From: Bacteroidales bacterium
GTDB taxonomy: Bacteria; Bacteroidota; Bacteroidia; Bacteroidales; Muribaculaceae
Reading direction: 5' to 3'
NCBI GenBank assembly: GCA_004554255.1
Contig: SFNC01000010.1
Coordinates: 1 to 31,671, forward strand
Length of the DNA: 31,671 nt
The position numbers were made by a program, and so were the translations under genes. Positions within the stretch are counted from its first letter, which is position 1. Each line of letters opens with the position of its first letter. Shown piece by piece: positions 24,681 through 31,671 of this stretch. Below the pieces are notes generated by a model, which saw only the letters and a program-made list of their open reading frames with translations, had not been told where the DNA came from and did not search any database.

Positions 24681-26890
24681 TTGGTGTTGTTATGTAATTT
24701 TATAACAAGCGAGATGGCATAACCGGATATGCCGGGCAGCTGATTTTTCAAGTCATCAAAATTGACAGTGTCGCCATTCGGCGGCAGCACGTCAAGGATT
24801 TTACGCCTGATGACCGGGCTGATAATATCGTCCACGTTGAGTTTACCCTCTGTAATCAGCTTCGCAAAGTGCCCGTTTATGGTGCTTGGCGTAAGGTTTC
24901 TCTCTTTCGCAATCTGCATTAAATCAAGCCCTTGGCGGTAGAGGGTAAGGGTTTTCTCGTATGTTTCGCCCTTGGGTTTCCGTTCCTTGGCTTTGGTGGC
25001 TTTCAGGTCCTTTTTTTTCGCACGCTCGGCCTTTGCTTTCTGCTTGGCGAGGGCAGTCGGGTCGGCTGTGACCTGCAGGTAAGCCTGCTGGCGGGTCTTG
25101 AGATAATTGCCCGTGCTGAAGCCCTCGGCGTGGATTTTCTGCAGGCAGATTATGCTGATGGAGGCGCTACGGCGCAAATCCTCGGCGATTTCAGCACCGT
25201 GCGCCGCCGCTTTTTTATTCTCGGTGCGCACGGTTTTAAGTTTGTTGAACAACACCGGGTATATGCGGCAAAGCGCATCGCCGAAATACTCGGCACTGCG
25301 TTGCACGCGCGTGCGGAATGCCGCATCGTTCAGCGCGTCGGCGGGCATCATCAGGATACGGTCGCGCCATTTGTCCGAGACATCTACTATCTCGGCCTGT
25401 GTCTTTTCGGCGGCGCGTTCCACGTCGCGGTATACCTCGGCGTTATTGTTACGGAAATTGGTGTAGAAAAGCCGTTTCAGAGACTCTATGCCGTTAGCAA
25501 TCGGCCTGAAGTCAAACAGACCGGCAAGCAGCCGCCGGTGGTACTCCAGCTTCATCTGCGTCAGCCGGCCTGTTATTTTGCTCTCGGATCCGGAAACGGA
25601 CTCCATATAGCCGTTCACTACGGAGTCGTTGAACAGCACTGCCGGGGTTATGGGCGTGGCAAGGACAATTCCCTCAAGGGTTCGGCAGCGGCTCAGCGCC
25701 ACGTAAACCTGCCCCGGAGCAAACGATGCCCCCGCGTCAATGATTACGTTGTCGAAGGTGAGTCCCTGGCTTTTGTGGATGGTGATGGCCCAGGCCGGGC
25801 GTAGCGGCATCTGCTCGAAAACACCCTGAACCTCTGTCTCGATGGTCCCGCTGACTTCGTTTACGGTATACCGCACGTTCTCCCAGATCTGCGGCGAGAC
25901 CACTATTTCGCTGTCGCTGCCGGTGGTGCGTACGGTAACATAATCGGGGGTTATATCTGTAACCAGACCGATTAGTCCGTTGTAATACTCGCGCTCGCCC
26001 GAGGGGTCGTTTTTTATGAACATCACCTGTGCGCCTACCTTCAGAGTCAGCTCCCGGGCGGTAGGGTAGGAGGCCTCGGGGAAGGTACCTTTTATCCGCG
26101 CCGTGTATGTGCCGGACCGCGTGTTCAGCATGCTCATACGCTGCTCATTATATCTGTCCGCAGTGGCGTTGTGGGTGGTGAGGCGTATGTAGCCTTTCCG
26201 GTCGTCGGGGATAAAACGTGGATTCAGACGGCTGTTCAGGACAGCCTGGTCGGCGGCCGTAAGCCGGTTGTCGCGGACGTGGTTCAGCAGATTTATGAAC
26301 CCCGCGTCCTGCTGTCTGAAGACATGCTCAAGGCTGAATGTGACGTAGTCTATCGCCGCTAATGCCTTGGAGCTGAAGAAGTACGGAGAGTCGTAATGTG
26401 TACGCAGGATATTCTCGTCGGACTGTGTTACCACCGGCGACAGCTGGTGCAGGTCGCCGATCATCAGCAACTGCACGCCCCCGAACGGCCGCGGGTCGCG
26501 GCGGTATTTGCGCAGTGAGTCGTCCACGGCGTCAAGCAGGTCGGCGCGTACCATGGATATTTCGTCAATAATCAGCAGGTCAAGAGCGCGGATGACACGT
26601 AATTTGCTCTTGGTCATATTGAATTTCCCCTTTGTGGAGGTGCCGGGGACGTACGGCGCGGGAGAAATCTGGAAAAAAGAATGGATGGTCACACCGCCGG
26701 CATTTATGGCGGCGACGCCCGTAGGCGCCACCACAACACAGGTCTTGGCAGTGGTCTCCACCACATTCCGCAGAAAGGTGGTCTTTCCCGTTCCGGCTTT
26801 ACCCGTCAGAAAGATGCTGGTGCCGGTATTCTCCACCAGGTCACGGGCGCGCTCCAACGCAGCCGCGGCCTCGTAAGCAGTCTGTTGCAT
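24677..26890 (-). CDS. Pif1-like (SF1) DNA helicase with C-terminal helix-turn-helix domain
   Basis: This 737-residue ATPase has Walker A GKAGTGKTT (30-38) and Walker B LLIIDEISM (Asp109-Glu110). The GDLHQLSPV motif follows, and the SF1 motifs AITIHKSQGLTFDNVIID and YVALSRCR lie in the second half. This pattern fits the Pif1/RecD-like branch. A Lys/Ala-rich linker near 620-645 leads to a C-terminal domain with LMQIAKERNLTPSTINGHFAKL, matching the HTH_40/RQC-like helix-turn-helix found on many Bacteroidota helicases. The likely role is DNA unwinding in replication or repair, for example of G-quadruplexes or stalled forks. It lies 15 nt downstream of merR. Its stop overlaps the GH16 start (AATGA). 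Confidence 0.9.
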   Translation of the reverse strand: MQQTAYEAAAALERARDLVENTGTSIFLTGKAGTGKTTFLRNVVETTAKTCVVVAPTGVAAINAGGVTIHSFFQISPAPYVPGTSTKGKFNMTKSKLRVIRALDLLIIDEISMVRADLLDAVDDSLRKYRRDPRPFGGVQLLMIGDLHQLSPVVTQSDENILRTHYDSPYFFSSKALAAIDYVTFSLEHVFRQQDAGFINLLNHVRDNRLTAADQAVLNSRLNPRFIPDDRKGYIRLTTHNATADRYNEQRMSMLNTRSGTYTARIKGTFPEASYPTARELTLKVGAQVMFIKNDPSGEREYYNGLIGLVTDITPDYVTVRTTGSDSEIVVSPQIWENVRYTVNEVSGTIETEVQGVFEQMPLRPAWAITIHKSQGLTFDNVIIDAGASFAPGQVYVALSRCRTLEGIVLATPITPAVLFNDSVVNGYMESVSGSESKITGRLTQMKLEYHRRLLAGLFDFRPIANGIESLKRLFYTNFRNNNAEVYRDVERAAEKTQAEIVDVSDKWRDRILMMPADALNDAAFRTRVQRSAEYFGDALCRIYPVLFNKLKTVRTENKKAAAHGAEIAEDLRRSASISIICLQKIHAEGFSTGNYLKTRQQAYLQVTADPTALAKQKAKAERAKKKDLKATKAKERKPKGETYEKTLTLYRQGLDLMQIAKERNLTPSTINGHFAKLITEGKLNVDDIISPVIRRKILDVLPPNGDTVNFDDLKNQLPGISGYAISLVIKLHNNTK

Positions 26891-26905
26891 GGCGTGAGAG
26901 GGCCT

Positions 26906-27241
26906 TTATTGGCGGCTGTTCAGTGCGTCAAGCATACCCGAGAGCTCGTTGCGGATGTTCTGCAGTCGCTCTATAACCTCGTAACGGCGGCTGACACCGC
27001 TGTGGTTGCGCGAGATCTGCTGCTCGGCAGCCTCAAGTTTCAGGCCCTTGTCCTTGACAAGATAGTTTATCATACGGATTTTCTCTATGTCACGTGGCGT
27101 GTAAAGGCGCGTACCGTTGGCATTGCGCTTGGGCTTGATTATGGTAAAACGGCTCTCCCAGAAGCGAAGTGTGGAGGCGGGAATGCTTAATATTTCCGCC
27201 ACTTCGCGTATCTTGTAAAATTTTTTGTCTAATTCGTCCAT
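26906..27241 (-). CDS. MerR-family transcriptional regulator
   Basis: This 111-residue protein has an N-terminal winged helix-turn-helix: KFYKIREVAEILSIPASTLR, a W-E-S-R-F turn, then a wing ending in TRLYTPRDIEKI. A helical dimerisation segment follows (about 70-111). There is no C-terminal effector domain and no metal-binding cysteine, so the signal it senses cannot be read from the sequence. The ATG at 27241 gives the family N-terminus. Upstream codons would lie in the promoter region. It is divergent from alaS, an arrangement I recall in other Bacteroidales, and is the first gene of a merR-helicase-GH16 unit. Confidence 0.9.
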   Translation of the reverse strand: MDELDKKFYKIREVAEILSIPASTLRFWESRFTIIKPKRNANGTRLYTPRDIEKIRMINYLVKDKGLKLEAAEQQISRNHSGVSRRYEVIERLQNIRNELSGMLDALNSRQ

Positions 27242-27261
27242 TGCGTCCCATTTTAAGAGGG

Positions 27262-27279
27262 TTACATTTGCAAAGGTAA
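27262..27279. promoter_or_regulatory. 18-bp palindrome between merR and alaS, candidate MerR operator
   Basis: TTACATTTGCAAAGGTAA is symmetric at 16 of 18 positions (TTAC-n-TTTGCAAA-n-GTAA). It includes the -33 box of alaS and the -7 box of merR. A dyad at that position suits a MerR-type dimer, but binding is an inference and the symmetry also follows partly from two facing promoter boxes. Confidence 0.45.
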
Positions 27280-27298
27280 ACAAAAAATCGTAATTTTG
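27267..27298 (+). promoter_or_regulatory. Promoter of alaS
   Basis: TTTG (27267-27270), 20 nt, then TAATTTTG (27291-27298) fits the Bacteroidota consensus. The predicted start near 27302 leaves a leader of about 42 nt before alaS. Confidence 0.7.
27271..27278 (-). promoter_or_regulatory. -7 box of the merR promoter
   Basis: The complement of 27271-27278 is TACCTTTG, a perfect -7 match. It puts the start near 27267 and gives a 26-nt leader to merR. The box directly abuts the alaS -33 element. No convincing -33 box is seen for merR, which would suit a promoter that needs an activator. Confidence 0.5.
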
Positions 27299-27343
27299 CA
27301 CCTTGAAAACCGAAAAATAATATAGACAAATATACACAAGCTT

Positions 27344-29971
27344 ATGCTAACTGCAAAACAGGTCAGAGAGTCTTTTAAAGATTTCTTCAAATCCAAGGGG
27401 CACACCATTGTGCCTTCAGCTCCGATGGTGGTGAAGGACGACCCCACTCTTATGTTTACAAACGCCGGAATGAACCAGTTCAAGGACATCATTCTCGGCA
27501 ACAAGGAACCTAAATCGCGTCGTGTTTCCGACTCGCAGAAGTGCCTGCGCGTCAGCGGAAAACACAATGACCTTGAGGAGGTGGGCCTGGATACATACCA
27601 CCACACCATGTTCGAGATGCTGGGCAACTGGTCTTTCGGTGATTATTTCAAGAAGGAAGCCATAGACTGGGCTTGGGAATATCTTGTGGATGTCCTGAAG
27701 CTTGACCCCAAACGCCTGTATGCCACCGTTTTCGAGGGCTCGCCCGAGGAGGATCTCTGCCGCGATGACGAAGCCGCCGGTTACTGGGAAAAACATCTCC
27801 CCGCCGACCATATTATCAACGGCAACAAACACGATAATTTCTGGGAAATGGGCGACACCGGTCCCTGCGGCCCGTGCTCCGAGATACACATTGACCTCCG
27901 TAGCGATGAGGAACGCGCCGCCGTTCCCGGCGCATCGCTGGTAAACAAGGATAATCCCCAGGTTATCGAAATCTGGAACCTGGTGTTCATGCAGTATCAG
28001 CGCATGGCCGACGGAAGCCTTGTCCCCCTGCCTAATCACGTGATAGACACCGGTATGGGCTTCGAGCGTCTGTGCATGGCCCTGCAGGGCAAGAAGAGTA
28101 ACTACGACACGGATGTGTTTACTCCGCTGATTGCAAAAATCGCCGAGCTTTCCGGCAAGGAATACGGCAAGGACCACAAGGTGGACGTGGCTATGCGTGT
28201 AATCGCCGACCATGTGCGCACCATTGCCTTCTCTATCGCTGACTCACAGCTCCCCTCCAACGCTAAGGCCGGATATGTAATCCGCCGCATCCTGCGCCGC
28301 GCCGTCCGTTACGGCTACACTTTCCTCGGATTCAAGGAAGCCTTCATGTACCGCCTTGTGGATACTCTCATAGAGTCCATGGGCGAGGCTTACCCCGAGC
28401 TGCCCGCTCAGCGCGAGCTGATTATGCGCGTCATAAAGGAAGAGGAAGAGGCGTTCCTGCGCACTCTGGACAAGGGTATCGCTCTGCTGGACGAGGCCAT
28501 GAAGCGCACTCGTGCCGCCGGCAAGACGGAGATTCCCGGCGTGGAGGCTTTTACGCTTTACGACACTTACGGCTTCCCTCTGGACCTTACCGAACTGATT
28601 CTCAAGGAGAACGGCATGACACTGGACCATGCCGGGTTCGACAAGGAGATGGCCGCTCAGAAACAGCGCGCACGCAATGCCGCTGCCATTGAGGCTACAG
28701 ACTGGGTTATTCTTAACTCGGACGTAAAAGACACTGTTTTCGTAGGTTATGATGAGGACAGCGCAGAAGCGTCAATCACCCGCTACCGCCACGTTAAACA
28801 GAAAGCCAAGGAGTACTATCAGATAATCCTGGACCGCACTCCGTTCTATGCCGAGATGGGTGGTGAGATAGGCGACAAGGGAACACTCACAGATGCCGTA
28901 ACAGGCGAAGTAGTAGAGGTTTACGACACCAAGCGCGAGAACGGTATCGCAGTACACATCGTTAGCAAAATGCCGTCGAACCCCGAGCATACCTTCATAG
29001 CACGCATAGACGTTGCCGCGCGAAAGGCTGTGGCCGCCAACCACACTGCCACACACCTTCTGCACCATGCTCTGCGCGAGGTTCTCGGTAGCCACGTGGA
29101 GCAGAAAGGCTCGCTGGTGACAGCCGACTCTTTGCGCTTCGACTTCTCGCACTTCCAGAAAGTGACTCCCGAGGAGTTGCGCAAGGTAGAGCATCTGGCA
29201 AACAAATATGTACGCAGCGCAACAGCGCGTTGCGAGTTCCGCGAAATGCCCATAGAGGAGGCTCGCGAACTTGGCGCGATGGCTCTATTCGGCGAAAAAT
29301 ACGGCGACAAGGTGCGCGTAATCAAGTATGATGACTCCGTGGAACTTTGCGGTGGATGCCATGTGGCAAATACCGGTGAAATCGGTATGATTAAGATTAT
29401 TTCCGAAAGCTCTATTGCTGCCGGAATTCGTCGTATCGAAGCAATCACCGGCGAGCGCGTCGAGGAATTCCTCGACAGAGCCGTTGACGAAATCGCCCAC
29501 ATCTCCAATATGTTCAATAATGTTCCTGACCTGCCCGCGGCAATACGCAAGGCCGTAGAGGAGAACAACGACCTCAAGAAACAGGTACAGGAAGCGATGG
29601 TAGAGCGTTGCAACGCCATGACTGCCGAACTTCTTGCCGACGCCAAGATTATAAACGGCATAAAAGTAGTGGCATTGCGTGGTATGCGCATCCCTGACGT
29701 GGTAAAGACCATAGCAATGGCCGTTCGTCGCGATTCGCCCGAAAACACAGCGTTTATCGCCGCAACCAAAGACCCCGCCGGCAAACCGCTACTGACTGTG
29801 GCACTCACCGACGATTTGGTTAAGAATGGCCTTAACGCGGCACAGATAGCCCGCAATGCCGCCAAAAACATCAAAGGTGGCGGCGGCGGCCAGCCCGGTT
29901 TCGCCCAGGCCGGTGGTAAAGACGCCGAGGGCCTCCCCCTCGCCTTCGACGCCCTCCTCTCCGCCTTCTGA
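27344..29971 (+). CDS. alaS: Alanine--tRNA ligase
   Basis: This 875-residue enzyme charges tRNA-Ala and edits mischarged Ser and Gly. It contains the class II aminoacylation domain (about 1-450; PSAPMVVKDDPTLMFTNAGM is motif 2-like, with GMGFERLCM as motif 3). The editing domain has the zinc ligands H567-x3-H571 in NHTATHLL and C669-GG-C672-H673 in LCGGCHVANTGEIG. The C-terminal DHHA1 domain ends in a GGGGGQPGFAQAGG stretch. All are intact and the length is typical. It is divergent from merR and followed by a strong terminator. Confidence 0.98.
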   Translation: MLTAKQVRESFKDFFKSKGHTIVPSAPMVVKDDPTLMFTNAGMNQFKDIILGNKEPKSRRVSDSQKCLRVSGKHNDLEEVGLDTYHHTMFEMLGNWSFGDYFKKEAIDWAWEYLVDVLKLDPKRLYATVFEGSPEEDLCRDDEAAGYWEKHLPADHIINGNKHDNFWEMGDTGPCGPCSEIHIDLRSDEERAAVPGASLVNKDNPQVIEIWNLVFMQYQRMADGSLVPLPNHVIDTGMGFERLCMALQGKKSNYDTDVFTPLIAKIAELSGKEYGKDHKVDVAMRVIADHVRTIAFSIADSQLPSNAKAGYVIRRILRRAVRYGYTFLGFKEAFMYRLVDTLIESMGEAYPELPAQRELIMRVIKEEEEAFLRTLDKGIALLDEAMKRTRAAGKTEIPGVEAFTLYDTYGFPLDLTELILKENGMTLDHAGFDKEMAAQKQRARNAAAIEATDWVILNSDVKDTVFVGYDEDSAEASITRYRHVKQKAKEYYQIILDRTPFYAEMGGEIGDKGTLTDAVTGEVVEVYDTKRENGIAVHIVSKMPSNPEHTFIARIDVAARKAVAANHTATHLLHHALREVLGSHVEQKGSLVTADSLRFDFSHFQKVTPEELRKVEHLANKYVRSATARCEFREMPIEEARELGAMALFGEKYGDKVRVIKYDDSVELCGGCHVANTGEIGMIKIISESSIAAGIRRIEAITGERVEEFLDRAVDEIAHISNMFNNVPDLPAAIRKAVEENNDLKKQVQEAMVERCNAMTAELLADAKIINGIKVVALRGMRIPDVVKTIAMAVRRDSPENTAFIAATKDPAGKPLLTVALTDDLVKNGLNAAQIARNAAKNIKGGGGGQPGFAQAGGKDAEGLPLAFDALLSAF

Positions 29972-29994
29972 TCCACGTGCTAATCCCCTGACTA

Positions 29995-30035
29995 ACAAAA
30001 GGCTGTGTCGTGAAATTTACGGCACAGCCTTTTGT
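29995..30035 (+). terminator. Bidirectional terminator between alaS and the transporter
   Basis: A 17-bp stem (29995-30011 with 30019-30035; one G-U pair) has a 7-nt loop and is flanked by A-run and T-run ends. It lies 24 nt after the alaS stop and 13 nt beyond the ancestral stop of the opposing transporter gene (30048), so it can serve both. Confidence 0.88.
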
Positions 30036-30047
30036 AGATTGAATTGG

Positions 30048-30215
30048 TCAGTTGGTTTGTACCAATTTTTTCAAGTCGGACAATGCGTCGGAATGTGCGT
30101 CTGACCGTTTTCCATTTGGGAAGAATGCCGCCGGTCTGAGCGGTCCGTAACTGACAAGTATAATCATCAGCGAGAAAATGGCTACAATGAGCAGCCAGCC
30201 GTATATTTCCTTGTA
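30048..30215 (-). pseudogene. Detached C-terminal remnant of the adjacent APC transporter
   Basis: Read on the minus strand, 55 codons run to a TGA at 30048. They begin YKEIYGWLLIVAIFSL, continue as a clear membrane helix to LVSYGP, and end with a polar tail NGKRSDAHSDALSDLKKLV. This looks like the original last helix and tail of the transporter immediately upstream, now separated from it by a short inverted-repeat element and in a different frame. It has no start codon or promoter of its own, so it is probably not translated. Confidence 0.75.
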
Positions 30216-30295
30216 TTACTGTCCGCTAAACCATAAAACATCTTGTAATCAGCCCTAATTTTTATTCAACTCAAAATGTTTAGCGGACAGTAATA
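30214..30295. mobile_element. Short inverted-repeat element (MITE-like) inside the transporter gene
   Basis: Perfect 18-bp inverted arms, TATTACTGTCCGCTAAAC at 30214-30231 and its complement at 30278-30295, flank a 46-bp AT-rich centre with no coding capacity. The inner ends CTGTCCGCTAAAC look like transposon termini. TA lies directly outside both (30217-30218 and 30291-30292), which would fit a TA target duplication. The element interrupts the 3' end of the transporter reading frame. No transposase is present, so mobilisation would be in trans. The parent insertion sequence is not identifiable from this window. Confidence 0.7.
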
Positions 30296-31668
30296 AATAA
30301 TAATACCAGTGTGGCTATTGATGCCGCCACCAGGACTCCGACCAGCACCTTCTCTTTCCTTGTGAAAACACACTGTGCTGTGTCGGGGTCGCTTTTGCGG
30401 GCTTTTATGTAGAATCCGATTCCGGAGAGATAAAAGACCGACGTCATGAACATTTCGGTAAGTCCTCCCGCGTACGCCATCCACAAACAGAATGCCGTAG
30501 TGATTACCGCCACCAGTTTAATTTTCAGAGTGTCGGCTTTTTTAAGCAGGAAAAGCCCGGTAAATAGGTAGCAAGGGATTATCATCAGTCCGGTTATCTG
30601 TAGCGCTGCAAGATACACATTGTCGGCCATAACCACCATCAGCAGGAACAGTTCCATGACAATGCTTGAGGCTACAAGACCATAGGTAGGCATTCCTTTT
30701 CCGTTGGTCCTCTTGAACGCCGGCGGCAGTATGCCCACCGTCGCTGCCTCGTGCGGAACTTGCGCCACAACCAGTGTCCATGCCACCCATCCGCCTATCA
30801 GCGAGATGATTACGGCGCATATCACAAACCAGTATGCCCATTCGCCGCACGTCGCTTTAAGGATATATGCGATTGACGGGTCGGAGAGGTCCGCAAGTGC
30901 GGCACGGCTCAGCAGTCCAAAACACAACAGGGACACCGCCATGTAAAGCACCAGCGAGATTCCGAATCCGGCAAAACCGGCCTTGCCGACATCCGACGCT
31001 TTTTTGGCCCGCGCAGACATCATCACTGCCCCTTCTACGCCAAAAAAGCAGAACAGTGTTACCATCATAGTTGATTTTATCTGCTCTGCGAGCGTTGTGC
31101 CGGGTGCGGATTCTTCGCTTATGCCGGAAAGGAATAAGTCGCTGTTAAACAGCGTGATAAACGTAATAACAATAAACACAAGCATCGCAACTTTCACCAC
31201 GGCCAACAGTGTGTTCACAATCTTTGCCGTCTGTATTCCGCACGCGACAATCCAGTACATTATCCATATAAGCACCGAGCCGAAGACAACCGTCTCCCAG
31301 CCGTGGTTCAGCAATGACGGGAACAATGCCCCGAACGAGTCGTTCAGCATCACGCCATAGGCGACATTGGAGAACGCCGTGCACAGCCAGTACCCCCATG
31401 CAATGTTGAACCCCACATAGTTGCCGAAACCCTTCTGCGCATACTGGTATATCCCGGCATTGTACTGCGGGTATCTCTCGCTCAGCCACTTGAAGGCCAT
31501 TACAAGCGGCAATATGCCCATGGCGGTGATTATCCATGCCATAAAGACTGCCGTAGGTGAGGCGGTCGCGGCCATATTCTGCGGGAGGTTATAGATACCC
31601 ACACCGACCATCAGGCCGAAAACAAGTGCCGTAAGCCCTGAAAACCCCAGCTTTCCGGATGATAACAT
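30280..31668 (-). CDS. APC-family amino-acid transporter (basic amino acid/polyamine antiporter type), C-terminus cut by an insertion
   Basis: This 462-residue polytopic inner-membrane protein has about twelve hydrophobic helices. TM1 holds LVFGLMVGVGIYNLPQNMA, with the G-x-G-I break typical of APC transporters. The cytoplasmic FGVEGAVMMSARAKKASDVG motif points to the arginine/ornithine or lysine exchanger branch, though the substrate is an inference. The last residues are FITVR, and the final stop (TAA at 30280-30282) and preceding codons come from the inverted arm of the inserted element. The ancestral end, with one more membrane helix, lies at 30048-30215. The ATG at 31668 is three bases from the window edge, so an earlier start outside cannot be excluded. 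It may remain functional or be a recent pseudogene. Confidence 0.85.
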   Translation of the reverse strand: MLSSGKLGFSGLTALVFGLMVGVGIYNLPQNMAATASPTAVFMAWIITAMGILPLVMAFKWLSERYPQYNAGIYQYAQKGFGNYVGFNIAWGYWLCTAFSNVAYGVMLNDSFGALFPSLLNHGWETVVFGSVLIWIMYWIVACGIQTAKIVNTLLAVVKVAMLVFIVITFITLFNSDLFLSGISEESAPGTTLAEQIKSTMMVTLFCFFGVEGAVMMSARAKKASDVGKAGFAGFGISLVLYMAVSLLCFGLLSRAALADLSDPSIAYILKATCGEWAYWFVICAVIISLIGGWVAWTLVVAQVPHEAATVGILPPAFKRTNGKGMPTYGLVASSIVMELFLLMVVMADNVYLAALQITGLMIIPCYLFTGLFLLKKADTLKIKLVAVITTAFCLWMAYAGGLTEMFMTSVFYLSGIGFYIKARKSDPDTAQCVFTRKEKVLVGVLVAASIATLVLLFITVR

Positions 31669-31671
31669 AGC

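Noticed and set aside
30266..30484. A 72-codon open frame overlapping the end of the transporter.
   Set aside because: It is another frame of the transporter and element sequence, without membrane or domain features.

Overview
The window reads as chromosome of a Bacteroidales bacterium, most likely a gut member of or near the Muribaculaceae (family level is inference). The evidence is the Bacteroidota promoter signature (TAnnTTTG -7 box, with TTTG about 19-20 nt upstream) before most transcription units, the near absence of Shine-Dalgarno leaders, and Bacteroidota-type proteins: ExbB with an Ala/Pro/Lys-rich tail, the NqrA-F sodium pump, a TamB with the typical Bacteroidota C-terminus, a Pif1-like helicase with a C-terminal HTH, and GH89 and GH16 glycosidases. 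No rRNA, tRNA, CRISPR array, prophage or complete insertion sequence was found.

Layout. 1-1021 (minus): the start of exbD and all of exbB, the proton-channel part of a TonB energising system, behind a long untranslated leader. 1318-3531 (minus): a secreted GH89 alpha-N-acetylglucosaminidase. 3726-9668 (plus): the complete nqrABCDEF operon for the Na+-translocating NADH:quinone reductase, closed by a strong terminator. 9825-14396 (plus): a large TamB-type protein for envelope assembly or lipid transport. 14397-15327: a 0.9-kb gap between convergent genes holding seven copies of a hairpin-forming repeat. 15328-16665 (minus): glutamate dehydrogenase.

16966-23561 (plus) is a seven-gene thiamin operon, thiD-thiS-thiE-thiG-thiC-thiH-thiF, with most genes overlapping or nearly abutting. 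It makes both halves of thiamin: ThiC and ThiD make the pyrimidine, while ThiF, ThiS, ThiG and ThiH make the thiazole. ThiE joins them, and here it is a fusion of a TenI-like domain and a ThiE domain. No TPP riboswitch is visible, and the promoter lies so close to thiD that the mRNA may be nearly leaderless.

23571-27241 (minus) is a merR-helicase-GH16 operon in which the helicase stop and the GH16 start overlap. It diverges from alaS (27344-29971, plus) across an 18-bp palindrome shared by the two promoters. At the right edge an APC-family amino-acid transporter (minus) has been cut near its 3' end by a short element with inverted ends. The old C-terminal exon-like remnant, including a transmembrane helix, survives beyond the element in another frame.

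The points most worth following up are the hairpin repeat array, the inverted-repeat element that supplies a new stop codon to the transporter, the TenI-ThiE fusion and the merR/alaS palindrome. I did not find a clearly new multi-gene defence or mobile system here.
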